From: a virus
DNA: 33,881 nt
Virus record (IMG/VR): IMGVR_UViG_3300042891_001818
Location: 1-33,881 of that record
Strand: one strand, 5' to 3'
In this document: positions 23,182 to 30,113 of the stretch, piece by piece
Layout of the letters: the number at the start of each line of letters is the position of its first letter
Numbering within the stretch: position 1 is the first letter of the stretch
Notes under the pieces: generated by a model
Database searches by the model: none
Told to the model about the DNA's origin: nothing
The model's input: the letters and a program-made list of their open reading frames with translations, nothing else
Made by a program: the position numbers and the translations under genes

Positions 23182-23404
23182 ACATTATTTTTTTAAAGAT
23201 TTCGAAGTATTCTTCTGCGTCAATTTCTGCTTCAATGTTTCCTTCGAAGTTTGCATGGCATCTGTCGTCTATATAGTCACATGCAAATTTACACATCATG
23301 GCCTTTTCCTCTGCTAATGCCAACGCTATTTCTTTGTCTGTTAATACAGGTGCAAAGCCGGGTTTATTTAAACGTGCTACTAATTTTTCTACTGGTGTCA
23401 TCAT
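23180..23404 (-). CDS. Unknown early protein, 74 aa
   Basis: Helical, acidic C-terminus (IEAEIDAEEYFEIFKKIM) and two cysteines (MCKFACDYIDDRCHA gives three with the last). Two adjacent ATG codons at 23404 and 23401. Own early promoter. Confidence 0.56.
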   Translation of the reverse strand: MMTPVEKLVARLNKPGFAPVLTDKEIALALAEEKAMMCKFACDYIDDRCHANFEGNIEAEIDAEEYFEIFKKIM

Positions 23405-23420
23405 ATCTCTTATTATTTAT

Positions 23421-23467
23421 TTATATAAAAATAAGCATTTTTTTGTTCGAATCCTAATCTTTTCTTA
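23421..23467 (-). promoter_or_regulatory. Early promoter module (copy 3)
   Basis: TTAG-GATTCGAACA-N10-TATTTTTA, spacer 20. Its -7 box TATTTTTA is the reverse complement of the TAAAAATA core found in the 31.2-31.9 kb array. Confidence 0.68.
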
Positions 23468-23533
23468 GAAATGTTTACTTTTTTTTACAGCAGAAATCCG
23501 ACACCTTTCGATGCCGGATCCTACCGAGATATA

Positions 23534-24076
23534 TTATTGAGAGATATGTTTACAATTTTCAAAATGCCATCGTTTCAATTGAGGCTCGCCTCCTTCTGTA
23601 CCACAGTGAGGGCAGATCGCTCTATTTCGTGGCACTCCTTTATACTTACTAGGTACGCCTTTGTTCCATGCTTTAAACCCGGGTTGATGCGTTGCGTGGT
23701 TTGCTAATTGCTCTTCGTTTAATTTAAGTCCTTTATTCCAAGCCGGCCTACCTTTATATGTTCTACTTAAATGTTCTCGAGCATATGCATATGATGATGC
23801 TGATGCAATGTGACGATCATGCCATTCATTACTAGGACGACACATATTCCAGAATGCAAATGCTATTCTTTTACTGGTAGGATATATCAATGTTAATAGC
23901 CGATGACATATGAAATGTTCTTTTGCAGTTAATAGTATAACATTATCCGGAGTATCCTTACCTTTCAAACAACGTGGAAGGATGTGATGCTTTTCATAAT
24001 AAACACCACATCCTTTTTTTCTATTTTCTTTTTTTGCTTTTTCTATAATAGCATTATATATTCTTTCAGCGTTCAT
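23534..24076 (-). CDS. HNH homing endonuclease, second copy
   Basis: This 180-aa protein is related to the nuclease at 7510-8157. It has YEKHHILPRCLKGKDTPDNV, then LLTAKEHFICHRLLTLIYP (HNH residues), and a middle with repeated AWNKG motifs (RPAWNKGLKL, KAWNKGVPSKYKGVP) of the NUMOD3 type. The C-terminal finger is CPHCGTEGGEPQLKRWHFENC. Starts at the same point (M-x-x-x-x-I-x-x-A-I-I-E-K-A). It lies downstream of the AAA ATPase gene without its own early promoter. Mobile gene. Confidence 0.87.
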   Translation of the reverse strand: MNAERIYNAIIEKAKKENRKKGCGVYYEKHHILPRCLKGKDTPDNVILLTAKEHFICHRLLTLIYPTSKRIAFAFWNMCRPSNEWHDRHIASASSYAYAREHLSRTYKGRPAWNKGLKLNEEQLANHATHQPGFKAWNKGVPSKYKGVPRNRAICPHCGTEGGEPQLKRWHFENCKHISQ

Positions 24077-24106
24077 ATTAATAAATATGATTGCAGAGCG
24101 AAAAAC

Positions 24107-25045
24107 TTAAACACTTAGGATCTGTTCTGCTATCATCATTTTTGGATTATCAAATCCCATTGCACATATCCTTGCCGCTTTGATAAAACTTCTGAGGTTA
24201 ATCTCTAAGCCTTCAAACTCTGCATCCAATTCCTTCATTAACTCTAATGCTTGGTGCTTAGCTGCTGCAGGAATGCGTGACTCCATTTTGTCAATCAATT
24301 GCTCCATTCTAGCAAACATTTGATCCGTTGTCAAATCCACATCTGCTACAAAGCTACGGCTTCGGATTGCCTCATCCAATTTGCTTTGGCTAATGTTGGA
24401 TATGAATATTATTCTGCCTGTGAATTCAAAATGACGAGGTACCTCGGATCCGAACTCATCCTTAAGCGCTTTGCTTGTTATGTAAGATATCTTTCGAGTG
24501 TCATAAGAGTCTAATGCTCCCTTAAGGATATTAACTGCATCATCGTCACGGAATACTGAATCACAGTCATCCAATACAATAATCTTGTCGGAGTTCTCAT
24601 ATAGCGTAATAAACAAGCCGGCTGCTGTGGCACGACCCTTGAAGTGAACAAAGTCATATGACTCTCTTAAGCCCATACCTTCTAAGGTACCTTTTACTAG
24701 GTGTGTCTTGCCCATTCCGGCACCTCCGGTAATTACTAGTGACGGTTGGATTCCTTTGCCTACCATTTTAGTCAAGCGCTCAATATTGTCAAACATTACC
24801 TGCGGATCCTGCTGCTGCTTAACTGACATAAATGACAGCTTCTGTGGTGCACTTGAAGCCGTTGACTGCGCTGCTGGCATACGTGTTACTCTGCCATTTA
24901 CTCCTACAAACAATACCTCATTGTTCTTCTCAGCATTTAATAACTGGATGTGGCGGATAACATCCTTTCCTGCAATCTCTCCGGTTGCAACATTCTTTCC
25001 GAATAACTTTCCTTTAATTCTAACTGGCTTAAAAACATTTGTCAT
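24107..25045 (-). CDS. AAA-family ATPase
   Basis: This 312-aa protein has a complete AAA core. Walker A GGAGMGKTH is at 107-115, Walker B IIVLDDCD at 155-162, sensor 1 in IIFISNIS at about 212-219 and candidate arginine fingers in AIRSRSF. The first 75 residues form a separate small domain with GVNGRVTRMP. The Walker B is DD rather than DE. Partner unknown; phage AAA proteins of this sort may load or remodel replication or transcription complexes. Own early promoter and leader. Confidence 0.82.
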   Translation of the reverse strand: MTNVFKPVRIKGKLFGKNVATGEIAGKDVIRHIQLLNAEKNNEVLFVGVNGRVTRMPAAQSTASSAPQKLSFMSVKQQQDPQVMFDNIERLTKMVGKGIQPSLVITGGAGMGKTHLVKGTLEGMGLRESYDFVHFKGRATAAGLFITLYENSDKIIVLDDCDSVFRDDDAVNILKGALDSYDTRKISYITSKALKDEFGSEVPRHFEFTGRIIFISNISQSKLDEAIRSRSFVADVDLTTDQMFARMEQLIDKMESRIPAAAKHQALELMKELDAEFEGLEINLRSFIKAARICAMGFDNPKMMIAEQILSV

Positions 25046-25084
25046 ACTCTCTCTTTTTTTTTAATTAATATATCTCTTAATTCC

Positions 25085-25141
25085 TATATATAAAGATAAG
25101 CATTTTTTCAATGCGAACCTAATCTTTTGGCAACTTTTTTT
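25085..25141 (-). promoter_or_regulatory. Early promoter module (copy 4), for the AAA ATPase
   Basis: TTAG-GTTCGCATTG-N10-TATCTTTATATA, spacer 20. Nearly identical over about 50 nt to copy 2. Confidence 0.75.
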
Positions 25142-25412
25142 AAACTTTTTTACTTGCTACTTCAGCACATAACTCTTCAAACTCAGCATCTGACATATCA
25201 TCTAGCACATAGTCTAATGATTCACAATCAGTATCACTGTCAGAGCAACAACCACATTCTGCTGTGAAGTAGTATGTATAACTAGCCCGATTGCTTGGAA
25301 CATTAATGTGGGTAATTATTTCTTTTGTATCACCGTAATCGTCGGATTTGTAAGCATCCACGTCTCCAACGAACTCCGGGAATTTTGTTTTGAAAATTTG
25401 TGACTTTGTCAT
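25140..25412 (-). CDS. Unknown acidic early protein, 90 aa
   Basis: ATG at 25412 directly follows the common leader. A Cys cluster (ECGCCSDSDTDCESLD) in the centre could bind metal; the C-terminus is acidic (MSDAEFEELCAEVASKK). Very acidic overall, as is typical of small host-takeover or DNA-mimic proteins; function not shown. Confidence 0.58.
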   Translation of the reverse strand: MTKSQIFKTKFPEFVGDVDAYKSDDYGDTKEIITHINVPSNRASYTYYFTAECGCCSDSDTDCESLDYVLDDMSDAEFEELCAEVASKKV

Positions 25413-25430
25413 ATATCTCTTATTTTTTAA

Positions 25431-25487
25431 TATACTTAAAGATAAGAAATAAATCAATGCGATCCAAGCATTTTGCAAACTTTTTTT
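25431..25487 (-). promoter_or_regulatory. Early promoter module (copy 5)
   Basis: CTTG-GATCGCATTG-N10-TATCTTTA, spacer 20, for the gene at 25412. Confidence 0.73.
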
Positions 25488-25632
25488 AATTTATTTGTTT
25501 GCAAAAGTATAACACATAATCTGCAAATGCCATTTCCAATTTGGTTGATTGAGTTGTGATTCTATTTATGAATACTAAAGGATATACTGCCAATAAGCCT
25601 AACCCCAATACTATTATTTTGATTATTTTCAT
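25486..25632 (-). CDS. Small membrane peptide, 48 aa
   Basis: Reads MKIIKIIVLGLGLLAVYPLV then a polar C-terminus: one N-terminal transmembrane helix. Leader AAAAGAGAGAC precedes the ATG. It follows the acidic 141-aa gene by 68 nt with no clear separate promoter. Confidence 0.55.
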   Translation of the reverse strand: MKIIKIIVLGLGLLAVYPLVFINRITTQSTKLEMAFADYVLYFCKQIN

Positions 25633-25700
25633 ATGTCTCTCTTTTACGTCCGCAAGGGCCAACATTGCTGCTGACCCGGGGACTATGTTGAGAGATATGT

Positions 25701-26126
25701 TTACTCTTCCGGTGAATCTTGCTCTGCTTCAATTTGTGTCTCTATCTGTGTTTCTGGATCCACATCGACGATAACACCTTCTTCGTCTTCTTCGTCTTCT
25801 TCCATTATAAATTCATCTAATGTTGCGGTAACATGATCCATAATATCCCGGACATTAACATCAGCACTTGTCAATGAAATCTCGTTCCTGTAACTAAGTT
25901 CAAACTCAGCTGAATCAAAATCAATTAAACTATTTGAATTGTAATCTAAGCATCTTTCAATTCTGTCAGCAATGTTTTCTGCCGTCTCTTCTGTTATGCC
26001 AAACACTTTCTCAACTCGCACTTCGGGTTCCAAACTTTGGATAAGTGCAATTACATTGTCGATTGATACTACTGAGGTTAGCGCCTTTGCTCCCTCTAAC
26101 TGCGCAATTAAATCTGCTTTTTTCAT
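25701..26126 (-). CDS. Unknown acidic early protein, 141 aa
   Basis: Not recognised. Opens MKKADLIAQLEGAKALTSVV, followed by a helical middle with GITEETAENIADRIERCLDY. The last 35 residues are almost all acidic or Gln (EEDEEDEEGVIVDVDPETQI). Own early promoter and leader (AATAAGAGAGT). Confidence 0.6.
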   Translation of the reverse strand: MKKADLIAQLEGAKALTSVVSIDNVIALIQSLEPEVRVEKVFGITEETAENIADRIERCLDYNSNSLIDFDSAEFELSYRNEISLTSADVNVRDIMDHVTATLDEFIMEEDEEDEEGVIVDVDPETQIETQIEAEQDSPEE

Positions 26127-26143
26127 ACTCTCTTATTTTTTAA

Positions 26144-26203
26144 TTATACTATAAATTTAAGGATTTTTTCAATGCGATCCAAGCATTTTGGTAACTTTTT
26201 TTA
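26144..26203 (-). promoter_or_regulatory. Early promoter module (copy 6)
   Basis: CTTG-GATCGCATTG-N10-TAAATTTA, spacer 20, for the gene at 26126. The -7 box is TAAATTTA rather than TATCTTTA. Confidence 0.72.
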
Positions 26204-26211
26204 AACTTTTT

Positions 26212-26298
26212 TTAGCTATATCTGCCGGAGTAAATTACTGCGTGCACTGCTAATGTTACCTGTGTAACCATGTTTTCGAATTCTTGTTGTGACATCAT
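26212..26298 (-). CDS. Very small peptide gene, 28 aa
   Basis: MMSQQEFENMVTQVTLAVHA and 8 more residues. Preceded by the early leader AAAAATAAGAGCA, which is the main reason to believe it. It is second in a two-gene unit with 26304-26393. Confidence 0.4.
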   Translation of the reverse strand: MMSQQEFENMVTQVTLAVHAVIYSGRYS

Positions 26299-26303
26299 TG
26301 CTC

Positions 26304-26393
26304 TTATTTTTTACGGGATAAACATTTAAGGATTAAAATTACATTAAGCATGAAGCTTAAATAAATCAAATTGCTTACAAATTCTGGTATCAT
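26304..26393 (-). CDS. Very small membrane peptide gene, 29 aa
   Basis: MIPEFVSNLIYLSFMLNVIL then ILKCLSRKK: one hydrophobic helix with a basic end. Preceded by the full leader AAAAAATAAGAGAT and an early promoter module. Confidence 0.45.
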   Translation of the reverse strand: MIPEFVSNLIYLSFMLNVILILKCLSRKK

Positions 26394-26408
26394 ATCTCTT
26401 ATTTTTTA

Positions 26409-26467
26409 ATATACTTAAAGATAAGAAAAAAAGTAATGCGATCCTAATCTTTTGCAAACTTTTTTTA
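26409..26467 (-). promoter_or_regulatory. Early promoter module (copy 7)
   Basis: TTAG-GATCGCATTA-N10-TATCTTTA, spacer 20, for the small genes at 26393 and 26298. Confidence 0.73.
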
Positions 26468-26475
26468 AACTTTTT

Positions 26476-27216
26476 TTACAAGTATTGTTCCAACAATTTA
26501 ATACCCGGTAAGCTTCTCAATGACTGCTCGCCTAATCTAACCAATTGTCGTGCACGCTCTCCTGTGATATTCAACTCCTCAGCAATTTGCTCCATTGGCT
26601 TAGCATACTCATAGCCGATCCCATAATTCATACACAATGCAATGCGTTGCTTCTCCGGGATCTGACTCAATGCTCTTTGCAAGTCAAACACAAAGTCTGC
26701 CTTATCTCTGCTTGATTTGGTTGCCTCAGCTTCTAAGAATCGATCTGCATATGTTTCCTTGTTCTCATCATCGCCTACCGGAGTGTGGATGCTCTTGATG
26801 CTTTGGGTTTCGGTTGCTGTCTTATGGGAAGGGATCCTAACAACGCGGGATAAATCATTCAATGCCTTTTGCAACTCGGCACGGATATACCACACTGCAA
26901 AGGTAATGAATTTGAAGTCTTTATTGGTATCGAATCGATCCACAGCCTCAAACAATCCTACATTGGCAAATGCAATTAAGTCCTCTAACTCTAATCCCAT
27001 TCCCTGATAACCTCGTGCTACCTGGATCGCAAATCGCAAATTTGCTTTGACGATCATGTCACGCGCTTGGATATCACCTGCCTGTGCTGCTATTAATAAT
27101 GCCTTCTCATCAGCCTTGCTTAAGGTTGGTGCTTTCTTTGTCTCTTTGACATACTGACGGATACTTGCTGTTTCTGTTACAATTGCTCCGTTACTTACAT
27201 TGATTCTTTTTGCCAT
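26476..27216 (-). CDS. RNA polymerase sigma factor, SigA/RpoD-like
   Basis: This 246-aa protein has region 1.2 (ASIRQYVKETKKAPTLSKAD), region 2 (VKANLRFAIQVARGYQGMGL, LEDLIAFANVGLFEAVDRFD, FKFITFAVWYIRAELQKAL) and region 4 (IPEKQRIALCMNYGIGYEYA, then a helix-turn-helix ITGERARQLVRLGEQSLRSL). Region 3 is shortened, and the protein is smaller than the usual 287-aa Bacteroidota SigA. It would redirect host polymerase, perhaps to middle promoters. It has its own early promoter. This is a second sigma factor besides the gp55-like one. Confidence 0.9.
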   Translation of the reverse strand: MAKRINVSNGAIVTETASIRQYVKETKKAPTLSKADEKALLIAAQAGDIQARDMIVKANLRFAIQVARGYQGMGLELEDLIAFANVGLFEAVDRFDTNKDFKFITFAVWYIRAELQKALNDLSRVVRIPSHKTATETQSIKSIHTPVGDDENKETYADRFLEAEATKSSRDKADFVFDLQRALSQIPEKQRIALCMNYGIGYEYAKPMEQIAEELNITGERARQLVRLGEQSLRSLPGIKLLEQYL

Positions 27217-27249
27217 TCTCTCTTTTTTTAAATTTATAACTCTTTTTAT

Positions 27250-27308
27250 TAATACTTAAAGATAAGCATTTTTTTGTTCGAAACCTAATTTTTTTGCAAC
27301 TTTTTTTA
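27250..27308 (-). promoter_or_regulatory. Early promoter module (copy 8), for the sigma factor
   Basis: TTAG-GTTTCGAACA-N10-TATCTTTA, spacer 20, about 35 nt before the ATG at 27216. Confidence 0.74.
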
Positions 27309-27330
27309 AACTTTTTTTTCGGAAAGGTTT

Positions 27331-27361
27331 CATGCAGATAGAGTCTAGAATATTCTGCATG
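27331..27361. repeat. Perfect 8-bp inverted repeat
   Basis: CATGCAGA and TCTGCATG with a 15-nt loop, between the tRNA-like gene and the sigma promoter. No T run follows, so it is not a standard terminator; it may be an operator or a processing site. Confidence 0.5.
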
Positions 27362-27464
27362 AGTCTTATTAATCGCCTCTCCTCCGATATACGTAAACAC
27401 TCAACTCCGGGAATTTCTCCTATGCATCTTTCAAAACATAGTTACGGTCGCTTACAATTTTTTG

Positions 27465-27568
27465 TAGTCAGGACAGGACTCGAACCTGTAAGCCTTTGCA
27501 CGTTACCCCACGTCTACCGGCTATTCAATTGGAGGTAATTTAGCGTATCCCAATTCCGCCACCTGACT
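27465..27568 (-). tRNA. tRNA-Leu-like gene with abnormal middle
   Basis: The acceptor stem is perfect (AGTCAGG with CCTGACT), discriminator A73, CCA not encoded. The D arm GGCGGAATTGGGATACGC is of Leu type, and the T arm ACAGG-TTCGAGT-CCTGT is perfect. Between D arm and T arm there are about 54 nt, some 20 more than a usual tRNA-Leu. AGCC and GGCT can form the variable stem around an extra ACGT hairpin. No standard 5-bp anticodon stem with a 7-nt loop is evident; TTACC and GGTAG can pair around a 15-nt loop. It may be a decayed, evolving or processed tRNA. Confidence 0.72.
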
Positions 27569-27579
27569 ATGTTCCCCGC

Positions 27580-27771
27580 TTATCTAATAAAGCGAGGATT
27601 CAATTTTGCCTTAGCCTCTTGCTCGGCTCTATATATTGCGTTTCGCTCTGCTTGTGCCATTGCGGCTTTAACTACTGCATTCACTTCCTGAGGCTTTCTT
27701 GCATCTGCACTCATTTTTGCCATTACTGCATCTTGCTTGTAAAATCCTGAATTCTTTGTTCCTTTTGCCAT
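27580..27771 (-). CDS. Unknown early protein, 63 aa
   Basis: Ala- and Lys-rich helical protein (VNAVVKAAMAQAERNAIYRA). Starts MAKGTKNSGFYKQDAVMAKM. It ends 11 nt before the tRNA-like gene, so both are read from the early promoter upstream. Confidence 0.57.
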   Translation of the reverse strand: MAKGTKNSGFYKQDAVMAKMSADARKPQEVNAVVKAAMAQAERNAIYRAEQEAKAKLNPRFIR

Positions 27772-27786
27772 TTCTCTTATTTTTTA

Positions 27787-27847
27787 ATTATACTATAAAT
27801 TTACCGATAATATCAATGCGATCCTAATCTTTTAGCAACTTTTTTTA
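27787..27847 (-). promoter_or_regulatory. Early promoter module (copy 9)
   Basis: TTAG-GATCGCATTG-N10-TAAATTTA, spacer 20, for the gene at 27771 and the tRNA-like gene. Confidence 0.72.
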
Positions 27848-27849
27848 AA

Positions 27850-28053
27850 TTATTTTAAAAAACTTTTTGCTTCAAAAATTGCTGCATCTGGATCCTCGTC
27901 ATATACGCCCTCCATCCAATTAGATACAAATGCTTGGAAGTCGGCTGATGTCTCGGTTGAAACTCTGCTAGCCTTTGCTGCTGCTAATTCTGCTTTTGAA
28001 AATGTTCCAAAGCTACTTAATTCTAAAAAAATGCCATTTAATGTTACTGTCAT
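27850..28053 (-). CDS. Unknown early protein, 67 aa
   Basis: Opens MTVTLNGIFLELSSFGTFSK; short beta hairpin, then acidic helices (VYDEDPDAAIFEAKSFLK). Own promoter and leader. No family recognised. Confidence 0.57.
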   Translation of the reverse strand: MTVTLNGIFLELSSFGTFSKAELAAAKASRVSTETSADFQAFVSNWMEGVYDEDPDAAIFEAKSFLK

Positions 28054-28068
28054 ATCTCTTATTTTTTA

Positions 28069-28128
28069 ATTATACATAAATTTAATGAATTAATCAATGC
28101 GATCCTAGCATTTAGCTAACTTTTTTTT
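28069..28128 (-). promoter_or_regulatory. Early promoter module (copy 10)
   Basis: CTAG-GATCGCATTG-N10-TAAATTTA, spacer 20, for the gene at 28053. Confidence 0.7.
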
Positions 28129-28279
28129 CCGCCTTTATGCTTGATTTAAAATAATAATGCAATAAGCGGTTATAGGTCCAAAAGCGTGTTGCGCTCTTAC
28201 AATAGTCAAAGCACTCTGCTCTTTCTCCAAATTCAGCAACCAATGCTGCGATAATGTCTCGTCGGGTTTCAAATGTCAT
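28112..28279 (-). CDS. Unknown early protein, 55 aa
   Basis: ATG at 28279 is chosen because it follows the leader AAAAAGAGAGAAT. Sequence begins MTFETRRDIIAALVAEFGER; one helical domain with two cysteines (ECFDYCKSATRFW). Its end overlaps the promoter module of the next gene. Confidence 0.55.
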   Translation of the reverse strand: MTFETRRDIIAALVAEFGERAECFDYCKSATRFWTYNRLLHYYFKSSIKAEKKVS

Positions 28280-28296
28280 ATTCTCTCTTTTTAAAT

Positions 28297-28354
28297 TAAT
28301 ACTTAAAGATAAGCATTTTATTTCAATTATCCTAATCTTTTTGGAACTTTTTTT
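28297..28354 (-). promoter_or_regulatory. Early promoter module (copy 11)
   Basis: TTAG-GATAATTGAA-N10-TATCTTTA, spacer 20. The conserved GATCG part is altered here. Confidence 0.65.
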
Positions 28355-28365
28355 AAAAAAGTTAT

Positions 28366-28554
28366 TCACAATTCATACAACTCATCAGAGTCATATAACT
28401 CAAATTCTCCCGGTGCATTGCTTTCGGTAAAGGATTCTTGAAACCCTTTGCCATCCTTAACCATGGCTAATGCTTCTTCTTCTGTCTCGGCTACTACTTC
28501 ATAATACTGTGTAATTACCGTTTTAATGCGCTCTTCAAATTTAAAAACTTTCAT
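28366..28554 (-). CDS. Unknown early protein, 62 aa
   Basis: Begins MKVFKFEERIKTVITQYYEV, then AETEEEALAMV. This strand-helix pattern (beta strand ending 'V-x-A-E-T-E-E-E-A') is that of DpnD/PcfM-like small domains. Acidic C-terminus. Translated after the gene at 28575-28730 in one unit, with its own AAAGAGAGAAA ribosome site. Confidence 0.58.
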   Translation of the reverse strand: MKVFKFEERIKTVITQYYEVVAETEEEALAMVKDGKGFQESFTESNAPGEFELYDSDELYEL

Positions 28555-28574
28555 TTTCTCTCTTTTTTTTAATA

Positions 28575-28730
28575 TTAATACTCTAACAAATCTGCAGCCA
28601 TTTCTCCGATCCCTTTGCCATTGCGGGTAATTTCATAATTCGGATCCATTCCGGAAATCATGATGTGGTCGATAAGGTCTCCTAACGTCGGAAACTCTGC
28701 TGTGAAATAAACACAATTTAAACTAAACAT
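28575..28730 (-). CDS. Unknown early protein, 51 aa
   Basis: MFSLNCVYFTAEFPTLGDLI, then ISGMDPNYEITRNGKGIGEM. Compact alpha/beta pattern; no family recognised. Follows leader AAAATAAGAGTT and a clear promoter module. Confidence 0.55.
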   Translation of the reverse strand: MFSLNCVYFTAEFPTLGDLIDHIMISGMDPNYEITRNGKGIGEMAADLLEY

Positions 28731-28748
28731 AACTCTTATTTTTTTAAT

Positions 28749-28804
28749 TAATATAAAGATAAGAAAAATAATGTTCGGATCCTAATCTTTTGCAAACTTT
28801 TTTT
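28749..28804 (-). promoter_or_regulatory. Early promoter module (copy 12)
   Basis: TTAG-GATCCGAACA-N10-TATCTTTATATT, spacer 20, for the genes at 28730 and 28554. Confidence 0.74.
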
Positions 28805-28813
28805 GGAAAATGT

Positions 28814-29053
28814 TTACCTTTTATCTACAAGGAAGAATCTTTCAAACTCCGTTGCTGTAAATTTAGTTGGCTTATCTTCCGGACGATCCCAATCAATATC
28901 AAACCGAACTACATAATTGCCCTTCTTGGTAATCTTAAGCAATGTGCCGAATAGGTCATTGCGATTAACAATATTGTCTCCAGGCTTCACGTTTCCTGAC
29001 TTAAGGTCGACTGCTTCCCAACCTCCTGCTAATAATCTTGCGGTTAAACTCAT
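28814..29053 (-). CDS. Unknown early protein, 79 aa
   Basis: Beta-rich, with LKSGNVKPGDNIVNRNDLFG and TLLKITKKGNYVVRFDIDW: an SH3-like barrel pattern. It is 11 nt downstream of the gene 29065-29259 and shares its promoter. Its leader lacks the AAGAGA motif. Confidence 0.58.
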   Translation of the reverse strand: MSLTARLLAGGWEAVDLKSGNVKPGDNIVNRNDLFGTLLKITKKGNYVVRFDIDWDRPEDKPTKFTATEFERFFLVDKR

Positions 29054-29064
29054 TGTTCTAAATA

Positions 29065-29259
29065 TTAAAAAGGTTCGTAAATTTCAAAATTAATTTGAGG
29101 GAACTTCCACTCTAACTCGCTCAATGAAAACGTGAACCCTTTCGGATCCGTTAGCGTTGTGTAGCCGTTAGGGAGTATCTTTACCTTGCCCAACATTACT
29201 CGATTGGATCCATTATTGACCCATACTCTTTGCTTGTTCTTTAAATCTGCTTTTGTCAT
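29065..29259 (-). CDS. Unknown early protein, 64 aa
   Basis: MTKADLKNKQRVWVNNGSNR, then VMLGKVKILPNGYTTL: small beta barrel pattern like the following gene, possibly an old duplication. Promoter module and leader AAAAAGAGAGC upstream. Confidence 0.58.
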   Translation of the reverse strand: MTKADLKNKQRVWVNNGSNRVMLGKVKILPNGYTTLTDPKGFTFSLSELEWKFPQINFEIYEPF

Positions 29260-29276
29260 GCTCTCTTTTTAATTTA

Positions 29277-29330
29277 TTCTAAATATAAGTAAAATATCAA
29301 TGCGATCCAACCGTTTTAGCAAAAAAGTTT
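29277..29330 (-). promoter_or_regulatory. Early promoter module (copy 13)
   Basis: GTTG-GATCGCATTG-N10-TATATTTA, spacer 20, for the gene at 29259. Confidence 0.7.
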
Positions 29331-29331
29331 A

Positions 29332-29484
29332 CTAAAAGTTAAACCATCTAAAACTCTCACTGCCACATCGGCATTTGAACTCCCTGGCCCATTTTTGCAA
29401 TGTAAAATTATAAGTTCTTAAACTTGCTTTGCCGCAATTATAACATTGGCAACGCTTCTTTTCGGTTTGATGATTTTTTGACAT
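29332..29484 (-). CDS. Zinc-binding early protein, 50 aa
   Basis: MSKNHQTEKKRCQCYNCGKA carries CQCYNC, and CRCG follows about 25 residues later, giving a four-cysteine zinc knuckle. Basic. Function unknown. Leader AAAAAGAGAGAAT precedes the ATG, but the promoter upstream is atypical. Confidence 0.62.
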   Translation of the reverse strand: MSKNHQTEKKRCQCYNCGKASLRTYNFTLQKWAREFKCRCGSESFRWFNF

Positions 29485-29501
29485 ATTCTCTCTTTTTATT
29501 T

Positions 29502-29554
29502 TATATTATAACCTAAAATTGCAAAAGGGTTACCCTTTTTGGGTAACTTTTTTT
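29502..29554 (-). promoter_or_regulatory. Variant early promoter with hairpin in place of the -33 box
   Basis: A TATAATAT box is present, but instead of TTNG the -33 area holds a perfect hairpin, GTTACCC-AAAAA-GGGTAAC on the minus strand (29529-29547). It could be a terminator for the upstream gene or an operator. Confidence 0.45.
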
Positions 29555-29747
29555 ATCCAACAATTACAAACATCGATCCCGTTGCTGCATCTACATCCTC
29601 CGCCGTTGACAATGCCTTATATTCTCCTGCGGCATTCACTGCAAATATAGCTGAGGTATATACGCCCATTCCATCAGCACGAAGGCCTTTTGCTTGTTGC
29701 TTCAATTCTGCTTTTGCTCTGCGAGCGCTAATTACATTTCCTTTCAT
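29553..29747 (-). CDS. Unknown early protein, 64 aa
   Basis: Basic N-terminal helix (MKGNVISARRAKAELKQQAK) followed by a beta region (MGVYTSAIFAVNAAGEYKAL). No family recognised. Own promoter. Confidence 0.57.
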   Translation of the reverse strand: MKGNVISARRAKAELKQQAKGLRADGMGVYTSAIFAVNAAGEYKALSTAEDVDAATGSMFVIVG

Positions 29748-29763
29748 ATTCTCTCTTTTTAAT

Positions 29764-29819
29764 TTATATAAAGATAAGCATTTTTTTGTTCGGATCCTAA
29801 TCTTTTAGCAACTTTTTTT
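29764..29819 (-). promoter_or_regulatory. Early promoter module (copy 14)
   Basis: TTAG-GATCCGAACA-N10-TATCTTTATATA, spacer 20, for the gene at 29747. Confidence 0.75.
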
Positions 29820-29843
29820 CTAAAAGTTATTCACAATTTAGAT

Positions 29844-30095
29844 TTATATAAATGAATATATACCATCTTCAATCTTTCTCATTTTGATAAATTTTAAATG
29901 ACCCTCTCCAAACCCATCATTTTTATTGCTACCAAATCCAACCATATAGCCGTTGCCATCCAATGCAATAATAATCTTTGCAGTACTAGTACCAAATAAT
30001 GCAGCGGCTGTCTCGGCATCGGCTTGGCTAAACCAATTTGTTAATTTGTCAAAATTAATTTTTTTAACTTTTGCGGGAACTTTAATTTTTTTCAT
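29844..30095 (-). CDS. Unknown early protein, 83 aa
   Basis: MKKIKVPAKVKKINFDKLTN, then FSQADAETAAALFGTSTAKI, a helix-turn-helix-like stretch, and a beta C-terminus (GHLKFIKMRKIEDGIYSFI). It may bind DNA; not certain. Own promoter. Confidence 0.57.
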   Translation of the reverse strand: MKKIKVPAKVKKINFDKLTNWFSQADAETAAALFGTSTAKIIIALDGNGYMVGFGSNKNDGFGEGHLKFIKMRKIEDGIYSFI

Positions 30096-30113
30096 ATCTC
30101 TTATTTTTTAATT

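Noticed and set aside
23534-25705. 16-nt repeat TTGAGAGATATGTTTAC at about 23537 and 25688
   Set aside because: Two copies only, each covering a different gene end; probably chance or shared A/T-rich gene-end sequence. Not enough for an attachment site.
27331-27361. Terminator after the tRNA-like gene
   Set aside because: The inverted repeat is not followed by a T run on either strand.
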